Assembly: GCF_017406825.1 (NCBI RefSeq)
Contig: NZ_JAFQXT010000044.1
Location: 1 to 64,000, forward strand
Direction: 5' to 3'
Length of the DNA: 64,000 nucleotides
DNA from: Methanobrevibacter sp.
Lineage (GTDB): Archaea; Methanobacteriota; Methanobacteria; Methanobacteriales; Methanobacteriaceae
Shown here: positions 1-10,887 of the stretch, in pieces
Layout: each line of letters begins with the position of its first letter
Position numbering within the stretch: position 1 is the stretch's first letter
Translations under genes and position numbers: made by a program
The notes under the pieces: generated by a model
Databases searched by the model: none
What the model was told of the DNA's origin: nothing
The model's input: only the letters and a program-made list of their open reading frames with translations

Positions 1-11
1 AGTCCTACCAT
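1..11 (-). CDS. Start of a CDS cut by the window edge
   Basis: On the minus strand, an ATG at 9-11 is followed by GTA GGA and runs off the window. A good GGTGA ribosome binding site sits at 16-20, four bases upstream of the ATG, as in many genes here. Only Met-Val-Gly can be read, so no function can be given. Confidence 0.45.
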
Positions 12-157
12 TAAATCACCTTAATTAATAATCTTAAACCAAATTAAATAATTAATTTAATTATTCATATTTTATTTTTATTATTATATAAAATTAACTA
101 AAAATAAAGTATTTTTTCAACAAAATAAGAATTTTAAAAAAAGAAGTTATTAACAAA

Positions 158-231
158 TGCAGTCGCCGGGATTCGAACCCGGGTTGTAGGCTTGGAAGGC
201 CCAAGTAATAACCAGACTATACCACGACTGC
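158..231 (-). tRNA. tRNA-Gly (anticodon TCC)
   Basis: The minus strand folds as a tRNA. The acceptor stem is GCAGTCG/CGACTGC with discriminator A, the T arm contains GGTTCGAATCC, and the anticodon stem TGGGC/GCCTA closes the loop CTTCCAA, so the anticodon is TCC. No intron and no encoded CCA are seen. It lies 10 bases downstream of a second tRNA-Gly gene and is probably transcribed with it. Confidence 0.95.
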
Positions 232-241
232 ATATAAAAAA

Positions 242-315
242 TGCGGCGTCCGGGATTTGAACCCGGGTCTCTAACGTGGCAGGCTAGAGTCTTAACCAGG
301 CTGGACTAACACCGC
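242..315 (-). tRNA. tRNA-Gly (anticodon GCC)
   Basis: The minus strand gives acceptor stem GCGGTGT/ACGCCGC with one G-U pair, the T-arm motif GGTTCAAATCC, and anticodon stem CTAGC/GTTAG around the loop CTGCCAC, so the anticodon is GCC. It is intronless with no encoded CCA. It is the first gene of a two-gene glycine tRNA unit. Confidence 0.95.
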
Positions 316-350
316 ATAAAAACTAACAACAAGTAAACATATGTTTTAAT

Positions 351-363
351 TATATATAAAGGT
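351..363 (-). promoter_or_regulatory. TATA promoter of the tRNA-Gly pair
   Basis: The minus strand reads ACCTTTATATATA, a BRE-like ACC followed by a strong TATA box. It lies about 38-45 bases upstream of the first mature tRNA base, which leaves a short 5' leader. No other promoter is visible between the two tRNAs. Confidence 0.7.
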
Positions 364-392
364 TTCGCCATAATGAGAAAAATAAGGTAAAA

Positions 393-1061
393 TCAGATTT
401 TTAAAGCAGTAATACAAATCCAATCATTATCTTCATCAATGTAGGCCTTAAAATCTTTAAAGCCGGTTTTTTCAAGGGATTCCTTTAAAACATCTTCAGA
501 ATATATTTTCATATCCAGTAATTCTACCAAATCATCATATTTTTCCATTTCCCCCTCACGATAGACTGCTTCATTGCAGAAAAATACCAAACCACCTTTT
601 TTAAGAACCCTATTCACTTCCTTTAAATCATTAATGAAATCCGGCCAGAAATAGATTGTTTCAAAACCGGTCACAATATCAAATGTCTCATCATAAAATG
701 GCATGTCTGAAACAGATCCCTGCAGTACATTAACGATTCCCCTGTCAATGGATTTCTTGTTCAGTTCTATTGATTTTTCAACACTCACTTCAGAATAGTC
801 AATCCCAACGACTCTGCCGCTTTCAGAAATCTGCTGTGCAAACCTTTCGATGTTTCTTCCGCCGCCGCATCCGATATCCAATATCTTGCTGTCGGGGGCA
901 ATTTCAAAATGGGTTACGCCCCACTGCGCCATGGCCTCATGGGATTTGTTCATCCTGTCAAGAATCTGATGGCCCAACTCACCAACAGGCTTTCTTGCAT
1001 TCTTTATCAATTCCTTATCTTCAATATGATGACCGGTATTCACTTTATCGTTATCACTCAT
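393..1061 (-). CDS. Class I SAM-dependent methyltransferase
   Basis: A 222-residue Rossmann-fold methyltransferase. The SAM-binding motif I is LDIGCGGG near residue 61, followed by the acidic GIDYSE loop, a VSDMPF post-II motif, and a family-specific FETIYFWP block. The start ATG has a GTGAT ribosome site, and the gene begins four bases after the tgtA stop, so both are probably on one mRNA. The substrate cannot be told. A clear paralogue sharing the FETIYFWP block lies at 41975-42589. The link to tRNA modification is only by position. Confidence 0.85.
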   Translation of the reverse strand: MSDNDKVNTGHHIEDKELIKNARKPVGELGHQILDRMNKSHEAMAQWGVTHFEIAPDSKILDIGCGGGRNIERFAQQISESGRVVGIDYSEVSVEKSIELNKKSIDRGIVNVLQGSVSDMPFYDETFDIVTGFETIYFWPDFINDLKEVNRVLKKGGLVFFCNEAVYREGEMEKYDDLVELLDMKIYSEDVLKESLEKTGFKDFKAYIDEDNDWICITALKI

Positions 1062-1065
1062 AATA

Positions 1066-3042
1066 TCACTTTCTCATTCCTTTACGGGTTTTAATGGCTT
1101 GTCCTGTTTCGAACTGTTCTATTTCACATGCTCCGAGCAATGCCTTTCCGTAAGCCAATAGCTTGTCTTGCTCATTCACTATCAGGACTTCATCTTTTGC
1201 ACGTATATCCTCATCACATTCAACGACGAATTTGCAGAACACGCTTTTTCCATCGAGCGCGAATGGTTCTGAGTCCTTGTTTACCACAACCCGATTTTGC
1301 GGATATGGCATTGCATTGTGAAGCCTTTTGGCACCTTCTTTCGATAGAATCAAATATGAATCGGATGCCCTCATATTGACAATCAGCACCTTTCCGTCAT
1401 AGATATGTCTTATTTTACCTGTTTTTTTACTTTTTTCTATTATGATGTTGCCCTTAAACAATGCGTCACCCGCTCCGACTCCAAATTGGTAATCTGCAAT
1501 TGCCTTGACTTTTTTGACATCATCCTTCTGGTATCTGATATCCTCGAAACTGCATTTATTGTAAAGACCTATTTCCAAGTCCTTAATGATTCTTGAATGG
1601 ATGAGGACCTGTTCATAGTATTCGACGAATTCAGTGATGAAATCCTCAATGAATTCAATGCTGTCCACATCACGGGTTTTTGGAGCGTCATTCTGGCTTA
1701 ACGGATAAACCTCATCTATTTCAAGAGGTATCAAACCAAAAGGTATGTCCAAAACCATAAAATCAGTGTTTTCCAAATCCAATTCCTGTTCAGCACCATA
1801 GATATAGAATTCGCCGAGTTTTCCTGAGATAAATTTAGAGTAAGGTTTTTTTGTTGGAGGCAATATCAGCAGGTCGCGTTTTTTAGGCATTTCACGTAAT
1901 TTCTGCATATGCCTCAACACTTCCGGCCTGCATAATGATTCGGGACCGGTATAGAAGAATGCTGATTTTTTGCTTCTAGGATCATATTTCTCCAAATCAG
2001 CGGAATAATTTCCAAGCTGCCTTTGGGCTTCCAGAAGTGCAGGGTGTGCGCGGCACCTTTCCTCGACAAGTTCCATCAGATTTCCGTCATAAATCGCCTG
2101 CCTGATTAATCTTAATTCCGCAAAAGATACATGAAGGTTATGTTGGGCAATCAGGTCCCGTCTCTTCTCTTTAGGCATTGCCCTTAAATCATCAGGTGTG
2201 TATTTTGTACAGACTTCACATGAACACGGCATTTCCTGCAGGTTCTCCAGCTTGAATGTTCCTCTGGTTGATAAAAGCCTGTCATCTTCCGCATACAGAA
2301 TATAAGCTGCAGAGTCAAACAAATCGCATCCCATAGCCACGCATAATGCGAATATCATCGGATGTCCGGCACCCATCAGATGGCGTGGAACGGTGTCTGA
2401 CAGCTCCTTCATGGAGTTCATCACTACATCGACAAGGTCCCTGTAGTGATAGGATTCCATCAAAGGAACAACAGCGCCTATCGGATACAAATCGGCATCG
2501 AGAGCGGACAGTTCCTTTGCACATTCCCTTCTTAAATCAAGGAATGTTGAACCCTGGACTACGGAATTTAACAGCATTTCCATATTCTGCTCTTTTTTAT
2601 AATCTATCGCTTCGCGGGCTCTTTCAATTGTGATTTCCATATCGCTTTCTGCTTGCTGTCTGTCTACAAAAGGAGCGGTCGGAATATCCAAACTTGTTCC
2701 GATATCCGTTTTGATCATTTCCTGAAATTCGATGACTTCCTTATTTGTAATTTCCACATCTCCATATACGGATAACTGAAAAGAACCTGAATCAGTCATT
2801 ATGGGTCCGTCGAAATTAATGAGCTTGTGCAATCCTTCATCAATGGCTTTTTGTTTTAGTTCGGGATCTTTATAAATCAAATAGGCATTAGTAATTACAA
2901 TATCTGCACCATATTTGCTTACGTCCAGGGCCTGTTTTCTGGGATGGATAACTGGCATTAGTGCAGGTGTTTTTACATCACCGTGTTTTGTTTTTAGAAC
3001 TCCGACACGGCCTTTTCCGTCTTTTGCTTTTATCTCAAACAT
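1066..3042 (-). CDS. tgtA: Archaeosine tRNA-guanine transglycosylase TgtA
   Basis: A 658-residue archaeal TGT that exchanges guanine-15 of tRNA for preQ0, the first committed tRNA step of archaeosine synthesis. The N-terminal TIM barrel carries the DSGSFQ motif near residue 95 with the active-site Asp, and a CSCEVC zinc site near residue 275. The C-terminal part ends in a PUA RNA-binding domain (about residues 580-655). The length is normal for full-length archaeal TgtA. It is first in a probable two-gene unit with the downstream methyltransferase. Confidence 0.96.
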   Translation of the reverse strand: MFEIKAKDGKGRVGVLKTKHGDVKTPALMPVIHPRKQALDVSKYGADIVITNAYLIYKDPELKQKAIDEGLHKLINFDGPIMTDSGSFQLSVYGDVEITNKEVIEFQEMIKTDIGTSLDIPTAPFVDRQQAESDMEITIERAREAIDYKKEQNMEMLLNSVVQGSTFLDLRRECAKELSALDADLYPIGAVVPLMESYHYRDLVDVVMNSMKELSDTVPRHLMGAGHPMIFALCVAMGCDLFDSAAYILYAEDDRLLSTRGTFKLENLQEMPCSCEVCTKYTPDDLRAMPKEKRRDLIAQHNLHVSFAELRLIRQAIYDGNLMELVEERCRAHPALLEAQRQLGNYSADLEKYDPRSKKSAFFYTGPESLCRPEVLRHMQKLREMPKKRDLLILPPTKKPYSKFISGKLGEFYIYGAEQELDLENTDFMVLDIPFGLIPLEIDEVYPLSQNDAPKTRDVDSIEFIEDFITEFVEYYEQVLIHSRIIKDLEIGLYNKCSFEDIRYQKDDVKKVKAIADYQFGVGAGDALFKGNIIIEKSKKTGKIRHIYDGKVLIVNMRASDSYLILSKEGAKRLHNAMPYPQNRVVVNKDSEPFALDGKSVFCKFVVECDEDIRAKDEVLIVNEQDKLLAYGKALLGACEIEQFETGQAIKTRKGMRK

Positions 3043-3190
3043 TTATTTAACCTTACTATAATTCATTAAAATAACATTTAAATTAGAAATTATATAAATT
3101 TTGCTCAAAAAAGACTTTAAAATTAATGATGGGTTGTAAATAATAATCAAATATTTAAAGTTTCACAAACTAAACTATCATTTAGATAAA

Positions 3191-4399
3191 ATGAGTTATG
3201 AAGAAAACGCCCGAATAATCAGTGACGACATATTCGATTTGATTAATGAAACTTTCGCCAAAGAAAAAAGTAGTCGAAATAATGAATACAGACTTAATTT
3301 TTTTGATACTTACAGCAATTATTTTGTTTTAACAGATGACGGATCTTATTCTATTAATTCAAAAGAAATAAACCATAAAGTTGAAACGTTGCATACATCT
3401 ACCGGTGCAATAAGTGAGTCATTTGAGAAATTTATCAAGCCGATGAAATTCGATTATTCAAAAGACATCGCCATCCTGGACATATGTGCCGGGCTCGGAT
3501 ATAATTCATCAGCGGCGATAGCTGACTTCATGAAAAACTCAACAAGAAATCTGAAAATAGACATGGTTGAAATATCAAAAGCGACCTTTGCATGCGGACT
3601 TCTGGTGCCATCACCAATACCGGAACATGACATTACCAAAAAAGCCATAGAGAATGAGCTGATTGCACAGGATTACGCAACCCTGAGTCTGGAAACTGCA
3701 GAAATTCCAGAAAACATCAACATTAATGTGTTTATTGAAGATGCAAGGCAAACTGTACAGGGCCTTGAAGACAATGCCTATGATGCAATATTCCTGGACC
3801 CATTCAGCCAGAACATGGCTCCTGAATTATTCTCAGTCGAATTTTTCAAGCAATTCAGACGAATAATCAAGGATGATGGGATAGTTGCAACATACACTTC
3901 ATCGGCACCCGTCAGGGCAGGTTTTATTGAATCCGGCTTTTATATTGGATTGGGTCCGATATTCGGAAGGATGCAGGGCGGAACCCTTGCCAGTCCGAAT
4001 ACTGAAATGCTTGACTGGGCTCTTCCGAAAAACGATGAGATAAGAATAGCATTATCCGACGTGGGAATTCCATTCAGGGACCCTGGTTTAAACAATTCCA
4101 GCGAATACATTTTAGATGCGAGAGCTGAAGAAAGACACACCGCCCGCCACAATACCAAAATCTCATCAGCCGTTAAAACACCAATATTTTTAGGTCAGGA
4201 AATGGATGACGAGAAGCTCAAGAGACGTGTTGAACGCAACCTTGCAAAAATGAATATTCCCTCCACAACATCCCCCGAAGCGAATTATATCGTGGAAGTT
4301 GAAGACGACTACAGTGAAAAACAGGATTCATCAAGCAATTCTACAGATAGAATTCTTGAAATGAAAAAAAGATTAAAAAAAGTAAAGAGGGGAAATTAG
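3191..4399 (+). CDS. MnmC-like methyltransferase-domain protein
   Basis: A 402-residue protein with a SAM-binding core ([13 protein letters not shown] near residue 95) and the sequence [18 protein letters not shown] typical of the MnmC/MnmD family (Methyltransf_30), which in bacteria methylates aminomethyl-uridine at tRNA position 34. The FAD oxidase half of bacterial MnmC is absent. The last 110 residues are a hydrophilic extension ending in a Lys-rich tail. Family assignment is good, but the tRNA substrate is inferred. Its stop codon overlaps that of the convergent adhesin gene. Confidence 0.8.
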   Translation: MSYEENARIISDDIFDLINETFAKEKSSRNNEYRLNFFDTYSNYFVLTDDGSYSINSKEINHKVETLHTSTGAISESFEKFIKPMKFDYSKDIAILDICAGLGYNSSAAIADFMKNSTRNLKIDMVEISKATFACGLLVPSPIPEHDITKKAIENELIAQDYATLSLETAEIPENININVFIEDARQTVQGLEDNAYDAIFLDPFSQNMAPELFSVEFFKQFRRIIKDDGIVATYTSSAPVRAGFIESGFYIGLGPIFGRMQGGTLASPNTEMLDWALPKNDEIRIALSDVGIPFRDPGLNNSSEYILDARAEERHTARHNTKISSAVKTPIFLGQEMDDEKLKRRVERNLAKMNIPSTTSPEANYIVEVEDDYSEKQDSSSNSTDRILEMKKRLKKVKRGN

Positions 4400-6267
4400 A
4401 TTCTCACATAATTCCCGCTTTTGAGCAAATAGGCCATATCTTTTGTAGAATCGATTGGTCCATAGATTGATTTTAACTGTTTCGGATTTGAAAGTACATG
4501 TTCTTTACCGAATATGGAATAATCGGCGTCGCAGTTTGCACAGAAAATCGCTCCTTCAACGCTTCCTCCTTCACTGTTTCCGGTTTCCGGGAAAACGCCC
4601 CAGTTAGATGTCTCATCTCCTGCCCAAAAGACACCCCAGTATAACTCATGGCTGCCGCAATGAGGACAGGTTCTTTCGAATTCTACCATATACCATGTAT
4701 AACCATATTTTGACAATTCGCCTGATGCGGATGGTCTGCCGATTGCTAAAATAGTCATTCCATCTTCAGAAACACCATATTGGTCATAAGATATTCCCAT
4801 TCTATCTTCAACTACCGTGATCTTTTTGGTTATTTGATAACCGGTTGTTAAATCTTTACAAACGACATTATATTTGCCGACACCCAATTTGAATTTTACA
4901 GATGCGACACCTTTTGAATTGGTTTTGACCTTATGCACCACGCCGTCAAGTTTGATCTGCACATAAGTATTTTTTGCAACCTGACCGTTCTGATTCAATA
5001 AGGTTATTTCATATGATGAAGCCTGATTGGCGATTGCTCCCATATCATATGCCTTTATTGAAGCCAGATAAACATAAACCTTTTTGCTTATAGTATATTT
5101 AGTATATGGATCAACGGCCTTGAATGTATATGTTCCTTTTGCCAGATTGAATTTGACGGTTGCAACACCATTGGAATTGGTTTTAACTGTCTTTTTAGAA
5201 CCTGCAACATATACAACCATCTTCTTATTCTTTGCCAATGCACCATTCTTCTGATGCAGTGTAACTTCAAATTTAGATGTGACACCGGTGAAAACCTTCA
5301 TTGACTTGGCAGACAAAGGTGATAGAACAGTGATTGTGCTGGTTTTTCTCTCACCGGTATTCTGATTAATTGACTGAATCTTATATGTGCCCGGAGTGGA
5401 GAGAATCTTTAAAGTCGCAACACCATTGGAATTTGTCTTTTTATAATAGGTATATCCTTTGATTTTGAATATGATATATTTCTTCTTGAGAACCTTGCCG
5501 TTGGATCCGTAAAATGTTGCCCTGAACTTTTTGGAACCTAAATAATACTTTTTAAGATTAGAGGCTGTGATTGAGGATTTGACGGTGATTCTATTAGAAA
5601 CCTGATAACCGTTCGGATGGATTGCATATACCACATAACTTCCGGCCTTCAAATCAAGGTCCAGGCTTGCAACACCTTTTGCGTTGGTCTTTTTGGTGTA
5701 GGTCTTTCCTTTTAATTTGAACTTGACATTGGTGTTCTTCAAAGGATTTCCTTTTGAATCCAAAAATGTGGCAGTGTATTTTGCTGAGCCGGAATATGTC
5801 TTGGTTACATCTTTAGCCTTGATAACAGGCAATACCTTAATCTTATTGGTCAAAGTGAGATTTCCAAAAATAGCTGAAATGGTATATGTATCAGGCTTTA
5901 AATCTAAAAGAACAGAAACTTTACCTGATGAATCAGTTGTTTTTAAGTAACTTACCCCATTAAGCTTTAATGTGATATTGGCTCCTTTAACAGGGCCAGT
6001 TCCGTTACGCAATACAACAGAATAACTGGATCCGCCCTTATAATACATGCTTACATCACTGCCGGTCAATGTATAGTTTCCATCACTAACCTGGCTAGTG
6101 GTACTTTCATTAGCGGATAAGACAACTTCCTCTCCCGATGGAGGTTCCTCATCCACTTCACTAGAAATCATGTCATCAGTTGAATTTGAATCAGCAGCAG
6201 CGACCACTGACAGAGACAACATAAAAACTAGAGTAATTAAAATTAAACTAATTTTTTTATTAAACAT
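4396..6267 (-). CDS. Secreted Ig-like repeat protein with zinc-ribbon-like tail
   Basis: An adhesin-like surface protein of 623 residues with an N-terminal signal peptide (MFNKK, a hydrophobic core, then AAAD). It has about five Ig-like repeats, each marked by T-NS-K/N-GVA followed by a beta strand, as in bacterial Ig-like domains of methanogen adhesins. The last 130 residues differ: they hold CPHC and FCANC pairs about 45 residues apart, resembling a zinc ribbon. I chose the ATG at 6265-6267, which follows GGGG by a normal spacing; an ATG seven codons upstream has no clear ribosome site. Attachment is probably by cell-wall interaction, since no C-terminal membrane anchor is seen. Confidence 0.8.
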   Translation of the reverse strand: MFNKKISLILITLVFMLSLSVVAAADSNSTDDMISSEVDEEPPSGEEVVLSANESTTSQVSDGNYTLTGSDVSMYYKGGSSYSVVLRNGTGPVKGANITLKLNGVSYLKTTDSSGKVSVLLDLKPDTYTISAIFGNLTLTNKIKVLPVIKAKDVTKTYSGSAKYTATFLDSKGNPLKNTNVKFKLKGKTYTKKTNAKGVASLDLDLKAGSYVVYAIHPNGYQVSNRITVKSSITASNLKKYYLGSKKFRATFYGSNGKVLKKKYIIFKIKGYTYYKKTNSNGVATLKILSTPGTYKIQSINQNTGERKTSTITVLSPLSAKSMKVFTGVTSKFEVTLHQKNGALAKNKKMVVYVAGSKKTVKTNSNGVATVKFNLAKGTYTFKAVDPYTKYTISKKVYVYLASIKAYDMGAIANQASSYEITLLNQNGQVAKNTYVQIKLDGVVHKVKTNSKGVASVKFKLGVGKYNVVCKDLTTGYQITKKITVVEDRMGISYDQYGVSEDGMTILAIGRPSASGELSKYGYTWYMVEFERTCPHCGSHELYWGVFWAGDETSNWGVFPETGNSEGGSVEGAIFCANCDADYSIFGKEHVLSNPKQLKSIYGPIDSTKDMAYLLKSGNYVRI

Positions 6268-6320
6268 AACGTTAACCCCATTTAACATTTTGCTCTTGTT
6301 AAAGTATAAATTGTTTAATG

Positions 6321-6328
6321 TATAAAAA
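6321..6328 (-). promoter_or_regulatory. TATA box of the adhesin-like gene
   Basis: The minus strand reads TTTTTATA, about 54-61 bases upstream of the chosen start codon. A transcription start about 25 bases downstream would leave a leader of about 30 bases. Confidence 0.5.
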
Positions 6329-6578
6329 GGTTTTGTTTTTCAAAATAAGCACAAATAAGTTTAATTTTGAATAAATAAGCAATAATAAGTTAATAATAGT
6401 TATAATAATATTAGATTGATTGAAATTTACAATAAAAGACTGAATAAATTTAAAATGAATATCTTATGAAAAAGATTAATTGAAAAAGAATGCAACTATC
6501 TGAAATAACATTATACTTAAAACAAATGACAATTACATTTTAAGATAAAAAGTCAGCCAAAATCTGATAAGTTAGAAA

Positions 6579-6619
6579 GAAAAAAATAGATTAAAATAGC
6601 TTAAATCAGATTTAAGCTA
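6579..6619 (-). terminator. Terminator of the pur-cobA-glmS operon
   Basis: A perfect 10-bp inverted repeat (TAGCTTAAAT / ATTTAAGCTA, 6597-6606 and 6610-6619) with a 3-base loop lies just after the glmS stop. On the minus strand it is followed by a T-rich run (6579-6596). Confidence 0.75.
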
Positions 6620-6629
6620 CAAAATTAAA

Positions 6630-8414
6630 TTATTCCACTGTGACGCATTTTGCCAAGTTTTTAGGCTTGTCAGGGTCATGGCCTTTCTCAAGAGTAATGT
6701 AATATGCTATCAACTGCAACGGCACAACATAAACAAGAGGAGCAATAATTTCTTTAACATCACCATTGATTGCAATCACGTCATTGGCCTTTGCCTTAAG
6801 TGATTCATCATCAACAGAACCTATAGCCAGTACATTAGCTCCACGTGACTTGACTTCCTCCAAATTGCTCATGGTTTTCCTGTAATTGTCTCCAGGCGGA
6901 ATTACAACCACGACAGGAATTCCTTCATCAATCAAAGCCAAAGGACCATGTTTCAATTCACCGGCAGCATAACCTTCACCATGGATATATGTGATTTCCT
7001 TAAGTTTCAATGCTCCTTCAAGTGCGGTAGGATATGAATATCCTCTGCCCAGATAGAAGAAGTCGCGCGCATAGTTATATCTTTTTGATAACTCCTTGAC
7101 CAGATCAACGCTTTCCAAAGCTTCATCAATGAAATCCGGCACTTTATCAAGTTCCTTTAAAAGCTCCATGTTTTTGGATATCAATGCCGCAAACAGATAG
7201 ATTGCAGTTAATTGGGCAACGTAGGTTTTTGTTGCTGCAACTCCAATTTCTGGACCTGCTTGGGTTTGAATTACATATTGGGCTCTTCTGGTAATTGATG
7301 AACCTGCAACATTAACGATTCCAAGTGTCTTTGAAGTAACATTCGCCACATCCAGCGCCTTGAGGGAATCTGCAGTTTCACCTGATTGGGATATGAAAAT
7401 AACCAATGTCTTATCATTTAAAGTATTTGCGGAATACTTGAATTCGGAAGCCAGAATGACATCAGTCGGGATGCCTGCAAGAGATTCTATCAGGTATTTG
7501 CCGGTTAATGAGGCATGATAGGAAGTTCCGCAAGCCACAAAACAAATCCTTTGCAAATCACCCACATCATCAATTATCTCTTGAATATTGTCCTTTTGAG
7601 TTAGAGTATTTCTGACGGCCACTGCCTGTTCGTTGATTTCCTTAATCATGAAATGGTCATAGCCTTCCTTTTCAGCCATTTCCGGTGTCCAGTTGATTGT
7701 CTCGATTTCCTTATTCACCACATTGTCAAATTCATCGTGAACAACAACGCCCTCCTTATCCAAAATGACAATCTCTCCCCTTTCAGGATAGATAATGTCA
7801 CGAGCATATTTTAAAATGGCCGGGGAGTCGGAAGCAAGGTAATATCCCTCTTCACCAATCCCAACAATCAATGGAGAGTCCTTACGTGTTGCAACGATTT
7901 TATCAGGTTCGTCGACACTGATTGCTGCTATCGCATAAGCCCCTTCAATCACGTCGATTGTTTTTCTCACTGCATGCTCCAAATCGAATTTTTCCGCCAT
8001 GAACTTCTGGATTAAATGCGGAATCACTTCGGTATCAGTATCTGATTTGAAAACATGCCCTTCAAGGATTAATTTCTCCTTAATTTCCAAATAATTCTCA
8101 ATAATTCCATTATGAACTACAGCTATATGATTATCCTCATCAACATGAGGGTGTGAATTTAATTTTGAGGGGTCACCATGGGTAGCCCATCTTACATGAG
8201 CAATCCCGAAGTTTCCGGGCATGTCCTTAAGGTCCAGACTTTTATCCACTTCAGCAATTTTGCCCTTATCCTTTTTAATGTAGAGTTTTTCATCACTGAA
8301 AGTGGCCAGACCTATTGAATCATATCCCCTGTATTCCAATTTGGATATGCAGTCAAACAGAATAGGTGCCACATTCTTATCCTCTTTTAGTATGCATCCT
8401 ACAATTCCACACAT
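6630..8414 (-). CDS. glmS: Glutamine-fructose-6-phosphate aminotransferase GlmS
   Basis: A 594-residue enzyme making glucosamine-6-phosphate for UDP-amino sugars, pseudomurein and N-glycans. The N-terminal Ntn glutaminase domain starts MCGIVG with Cys2 as nucleophile. It is followed by two SIS isomerase domains (CGTSYHAS near residue 300; SQSGETADS near 346), and it ends in the expected CVTVE. The length is normal. It is the last gene of the purC-purS-purQ-cobA-glmS run, four bases after cobA. No glmS ribozyme is seen, as expected for an archaeon. Confidence 0.97.
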   Translation of the reverse strand: MCGIVGCILKEDKNVAPILFDCISKLEYRGYDSIGLATFSDEKLYIKKDKGKIAEVDKSLDLKDMPGNFGIAHVRWATHGDPSKLNSHPHVDEDNHIAVVHNGIIENYLEIKEKLILEGHVFKSDTDTEVIPHLIQKFMAEKFDLEHAVRKTIDVIEGAYAIAAISVDEPDKIVATRKDSPLIVGIGEEGYYLASDSPAILKYARDIIYPERGEIVILDKEGVVVHDEFDNVVNKEIETINWTPEMAEKEGYDHFMIKEINEQAVAVRNTLTQKDNIQEIIDDVGDLQRICFVACGTSYHASLTGKYLIESLAGIPTDVILASEFKYSANTLNDKTLVIFISQSGETADSLKALDVANVTSKTLGIVNVAGSSITRRAQYVIQTQAGPEIGVAATKTYVAQLTAIYLFAALISKNMELLKELDKVPDFIDEALESVDLVKELSKRYNYARDFFYLGRGYSYPTALEGALKLKEITYIHGEGYAAGELKHGPLALIDEGIPVVVVIPPGDNYRKTMSNLEEVKSRGANVLAIGSVDDESLKAKANDVIAINGDVKEIIAPLVYVVPLQLIAYYITLEKGHDPDKPKNLAKCVTVE

Positions 8415-8418
8415 CTAA

Positions 8419-9135
8419 TCACCTTTGATAATCGTAAATGTCCTTATACATGTTCACAACATCCCCAATAATCATTATTGCAGGAGTGTTGATATCCTTA
8501 TCTGAAATATCTTCCAATGTGCCGAATACAAGATTCTCTTCAGGCAATGTTCCGCTTTCAACAACGCACACCGGTGTGTCTGGTGAGCGATATTTCATTA
8601 TTTCTGAAGTATTCTCCTTAATGTTTCCGATACCCATCAATATTATTAATGTATCTGCAGTATAATCCCAATGAACCTGGCTTTCGGCCTTTGTCGGGTC
8701 TTCGTGACCGGTTACGATTGTAACTGATGTCGCTACTGCCCTGTGAGTTACCGGTAGTCCGAGAGAAGTTGGTGCTCCAATAGCTGAAGTTACACCTGGA
8801 ATTACTTCAAACTTGATATCATGTTCCATTAAAGCCAATATCTCTTCTCCACCACGGCCAAAGACAAAAGGATCTCCTCCCTTAAGTCTTACAACATTTT
8901 CATGGTTTTGAGCTTGTTCAATAATCAACTCATTGATTTCATCTTGAGTTTTATAATGCTCTCCCGCTTTTTTACCTACATATATCTTTTCTGCAGTTTC
9001 AGGAGCATGAGCCAATATTTCATCATTAGCCAGATAATCATACAAAACAACATCAGCTTTATTTAGAGCTTTTACAGCTTTAAGAGTTATTAAATCAGCA
9101 TCTCCAGGTCCTGCACCAATTAAATAAACTACCAT
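8419..9135 (-). CDS. cobA: Uroporphyrinogen-III C-methyltransferase
   Basis: A 238-residue SUMT that uses SAM to methylate uroporphyrinogen III at C2 and C7, giving precorrin-2, the branch point to corrinoids, F430 and siroheme. The N-terminal [18 protein letters not shown] motif, the [16 protein letters not shown] block and the GVTSA segment are typical. It is a stand-alone enzyme with no CysG fusion. It lies in the middle of the pur-glmS operon, away from hemD (14544) and hemB (32690). Confidence 0.95.
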   Translation of the reverse strand: MVVYLIGAGPGDADLITLKAVKALNKADVVLYDYLANDEILAHAPETAEKIYVGKKAGEHYKTQDEINELIIEQAQNHENVVRLKGGDPFVFGRGGEEILALMEHDIKFEVIPGVTSAIGAPTSLGLPVTHRAVATSVTIVTGHEDPTKAESQVHWDYTADTLIILMGIGNIKENTSEIMKYRSPDTPVCVVESGTLPEENLVFGTLEDISDKDINTPAIMIIGDVVNMYKDIYDYQR

Positions 9136-9149
9136 TTTATCACTTATTA

Positions 9150-9794
9150 TTATAAAAATCCTTTGAAGAAATTTAAACCATCATCAGAACCGAATATTTC
9201 CTCACATGCCCTTTCTGGGTGAGGCATCATCGCACAGACAAGACCGGATTCATCGCAAACGCTTGTAATGGCTTCCATGGACCCGTTAGGGTTTTTGCCT
9301 TCAAACTGCAAAACAATCTGGTCCTGGTCTTTTAACAAATCAATGTCTTCAGTGTAGAATCTTCCTTCTGCATGAGCAATCGGAAGAGCAATAGTCTGGT
9401 CTTTTTTGAATGCCTTGGTAAATGGGGTTCTGTTGGTTGCGACTTTCAAGTCCACCCATTCACAGTTGAATTTAGGATTCTCGTTTGTGATGAAAATTCC
9501 CGGAACGAGTCCTATTTCTCCCAGAATTTGTGCACCATTACAGATTCCCAAAACCGGTTTTTCCTCTTTCACCAATTGCTTGATTCCATCAATGACCGGT
9601 GTGATTGAAGCCATTGCACCCGCCCTCAGGTAATCTCCATATGAAAATCCTCCCGGAATGACAATCCCGTCATAGTCCGTTAGTTTTTCTTCACTCCACC
9701 AGACATATTCCGGATTGAGGCCAGCCAGTTCACATGCCTGTGCCACATCACGGTCACAGTTAGTTCCAGGAAATCTAATTACTCCAATTTTCAT
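9150..9794 (-). CDS. purQ: FGAM synthase glutaminase subunit PurQ
   Basis: A 214-residue class I (triad) glutamine amidotransferase that supplies ammonia to PurL in step four of purine synthesis. The nucleophile Cys is in GICNGAQIL (near residue 85), and the catalytic His lies in [10 protein letters not shown] near the C terminus. The small form is used together with PurS. It starts 9 bases after purS. PurL is not in this window. Confidence 0.96.
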   Translation of the reverse strand: MKIGVIRFPGTNCDRDVAQACELAGLNPEYVWWSEEKLTDYDGIVIPGGFSYGDYLRAGAMASITPVIDGIKQLVKEEKPVLGICNGAQILGEIGLVPGIFITNENPKFNCEWVDLKVATNRTPFTKAFKKDQTIALPIAHAEGRFYTEDIDLLKDQDQIVLQFEGKNPNGSMEAITSVCDESGLVCAMMPHPERACEEIFGSDDGLNFFKGFL

Positions 9795-9803
9795 AATTAC
9801 ACC

Positions 9804-10070
9804 TTATTTGCCACAGGCCATGTTCTGTGGAATGACATTGATTTTATAATCATGGATTACAGGATTACAGAGTAATCTTTCACACATGTCAGTGACGTTT
9901 TCCCTGATAACTTCCCTGTCTTCGCCTTCCATTTGGAACTTGATTGTTTCGACAGTCTTCACATTTTCAACTTCATAACCCAACAAATCAAGAGACCTTT
10001 CGATTGTTGTCGCTTCAGGGTTTAACATACCGCTTTTTAAAGAAATCTTAACTTCAATATCGAATAACAC
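9804..10070 (-). CDS. purS: FGAM synthase subunit PurS
   Basis: An 88-residue PurS that bridges PurQ and small-type PurL. It shows the typical [22 protein letters not shown] start and a C-terminal [13 protein letters not shown]. It begins directly after the purC stop and sits just upstream of purQ, the usual order. The length is normal. Confidence 0.95.
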   Translation of the reverse strand: MLFDIEVKISLKSGMLNPEATTIERSLDLLGYEVENVKTVETIKFQMEGEDREVIRENVTDMCERLLCNPVIHDYKINVIPQNMACGK

Positions 10071-10799
10071 TTAAATCACCTTTTCATCATCCGGAATAAC
10101 TCTATTGTAAACTTCAATATAGGCATCCATCACTTCATCGTCTTTTCCTTTTCTGAACAGTTCCTTATCCAGCATGTCCAATGTTTCGCTATCCCATAGT
10201 CTGCAACTGTCAGGTGAGATTTCATCTCCCAAAATAATGTTTCCATCTTTATCCTTACCGAATTCGACTTTATAATCGACTAAAATAATTCCCGCATCAG
10301 CGAAGAATTTGGTTAAGATTTCATTGATTTTTAAAGCCTTTTCTGTTAGGATATCGATTTCTTCCTGGGTGGCGATTCCTAATGCTTTGATAAGGGAATC
10401 GTTTAACATAGGATCATGGTATTCATCATCCTTAAAGTCCATCTGTACGACCGGCGGTTCCAATCTGGTTCCGTCAGCAATAGGATATTTGCGGACTAAA
10501 CTTCCTGTAGCGATATTTCTCACAATCACTTCAATCGGAATCATGTCAAGCTTTTTTGCAATCATGACATTAGGTTGAGGCAAATCGATGAATTGGGTTT
10601 CAACGCCGTTTTCATCTAAAACCTTAAAGATTTTAGCAGAAATCACTGCATTGTACAATCCTTTATCGTTCATTACCTCTTTTCTTTCACCGTCACCGGC
10701 GGTCATGTCGTCTCTAAACTCGATGATTACTTTGTCGTCTTCATCTGTGGTAAATACGCTTTTTACTTTTCCACTATTAATTAACTCTTTTTTGTCCAT
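10071..10799 (-). CDS. purC: SAICAR synthetase PurC
   Basis: A 242-residue phosphoribosylaminoimidazole-succinocarboxamide synthase. It has the conserved GKVKSVF start, the DDMTAGDGERKE loop, VRNIATGSL, and DEISPDSCRLWD near residue 195. It is the first gene of the purC-purS-purQ-cobA-glmS run, which couples purine synthesis to a tetrapyrrole and an amino-sugar enzyme. The promoter must lie in the 88 AT-rich bases upstream. Confidence 0.96.
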   Translation of the reverse strand: MDKKELINSGKVKSVFTTDEDDKVIIEFRDDMTAGDGERKEVMNDKGLYNAVISAKIFKVLDENGVETQFIDLPQPNVMIAKKLDMIPIEVIVRNIATGSLVRKYPIADGTRLEPPVVQMDFKDDEYHDPMLNDSLIKALGIATQEEIDILTEKALKINEILTKFFADAGIILVDYKVEFGKDKDGNIILGDEISPDSCRLWDSETLDMLDKELFRKGKDDEVMDAYIEVYNRVIPDDEKVI

Positions 10800-10887
10800 G
10801 ATATCAACAAAATTATTAAATTATTATAATATAATTTTAGAAGTTAATATTATATAAAAATAGTTAAAAATTAAAGGAAAATAGTAG

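Larger units (their letters stand above)
6268..6629. other. AT-rich intergenic stretch with promoter and terminator
   Basis: About 360 bases without a convincing gene. The left end holds the leader and TATA box of the adhesin gene, and the right end holds the glmS terminator hairpin. Between them (about 6340-6575) the sequence is A/T-rich with stop codons in every frame, and I see no fold or repeat in it. Confidence 0.6.
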
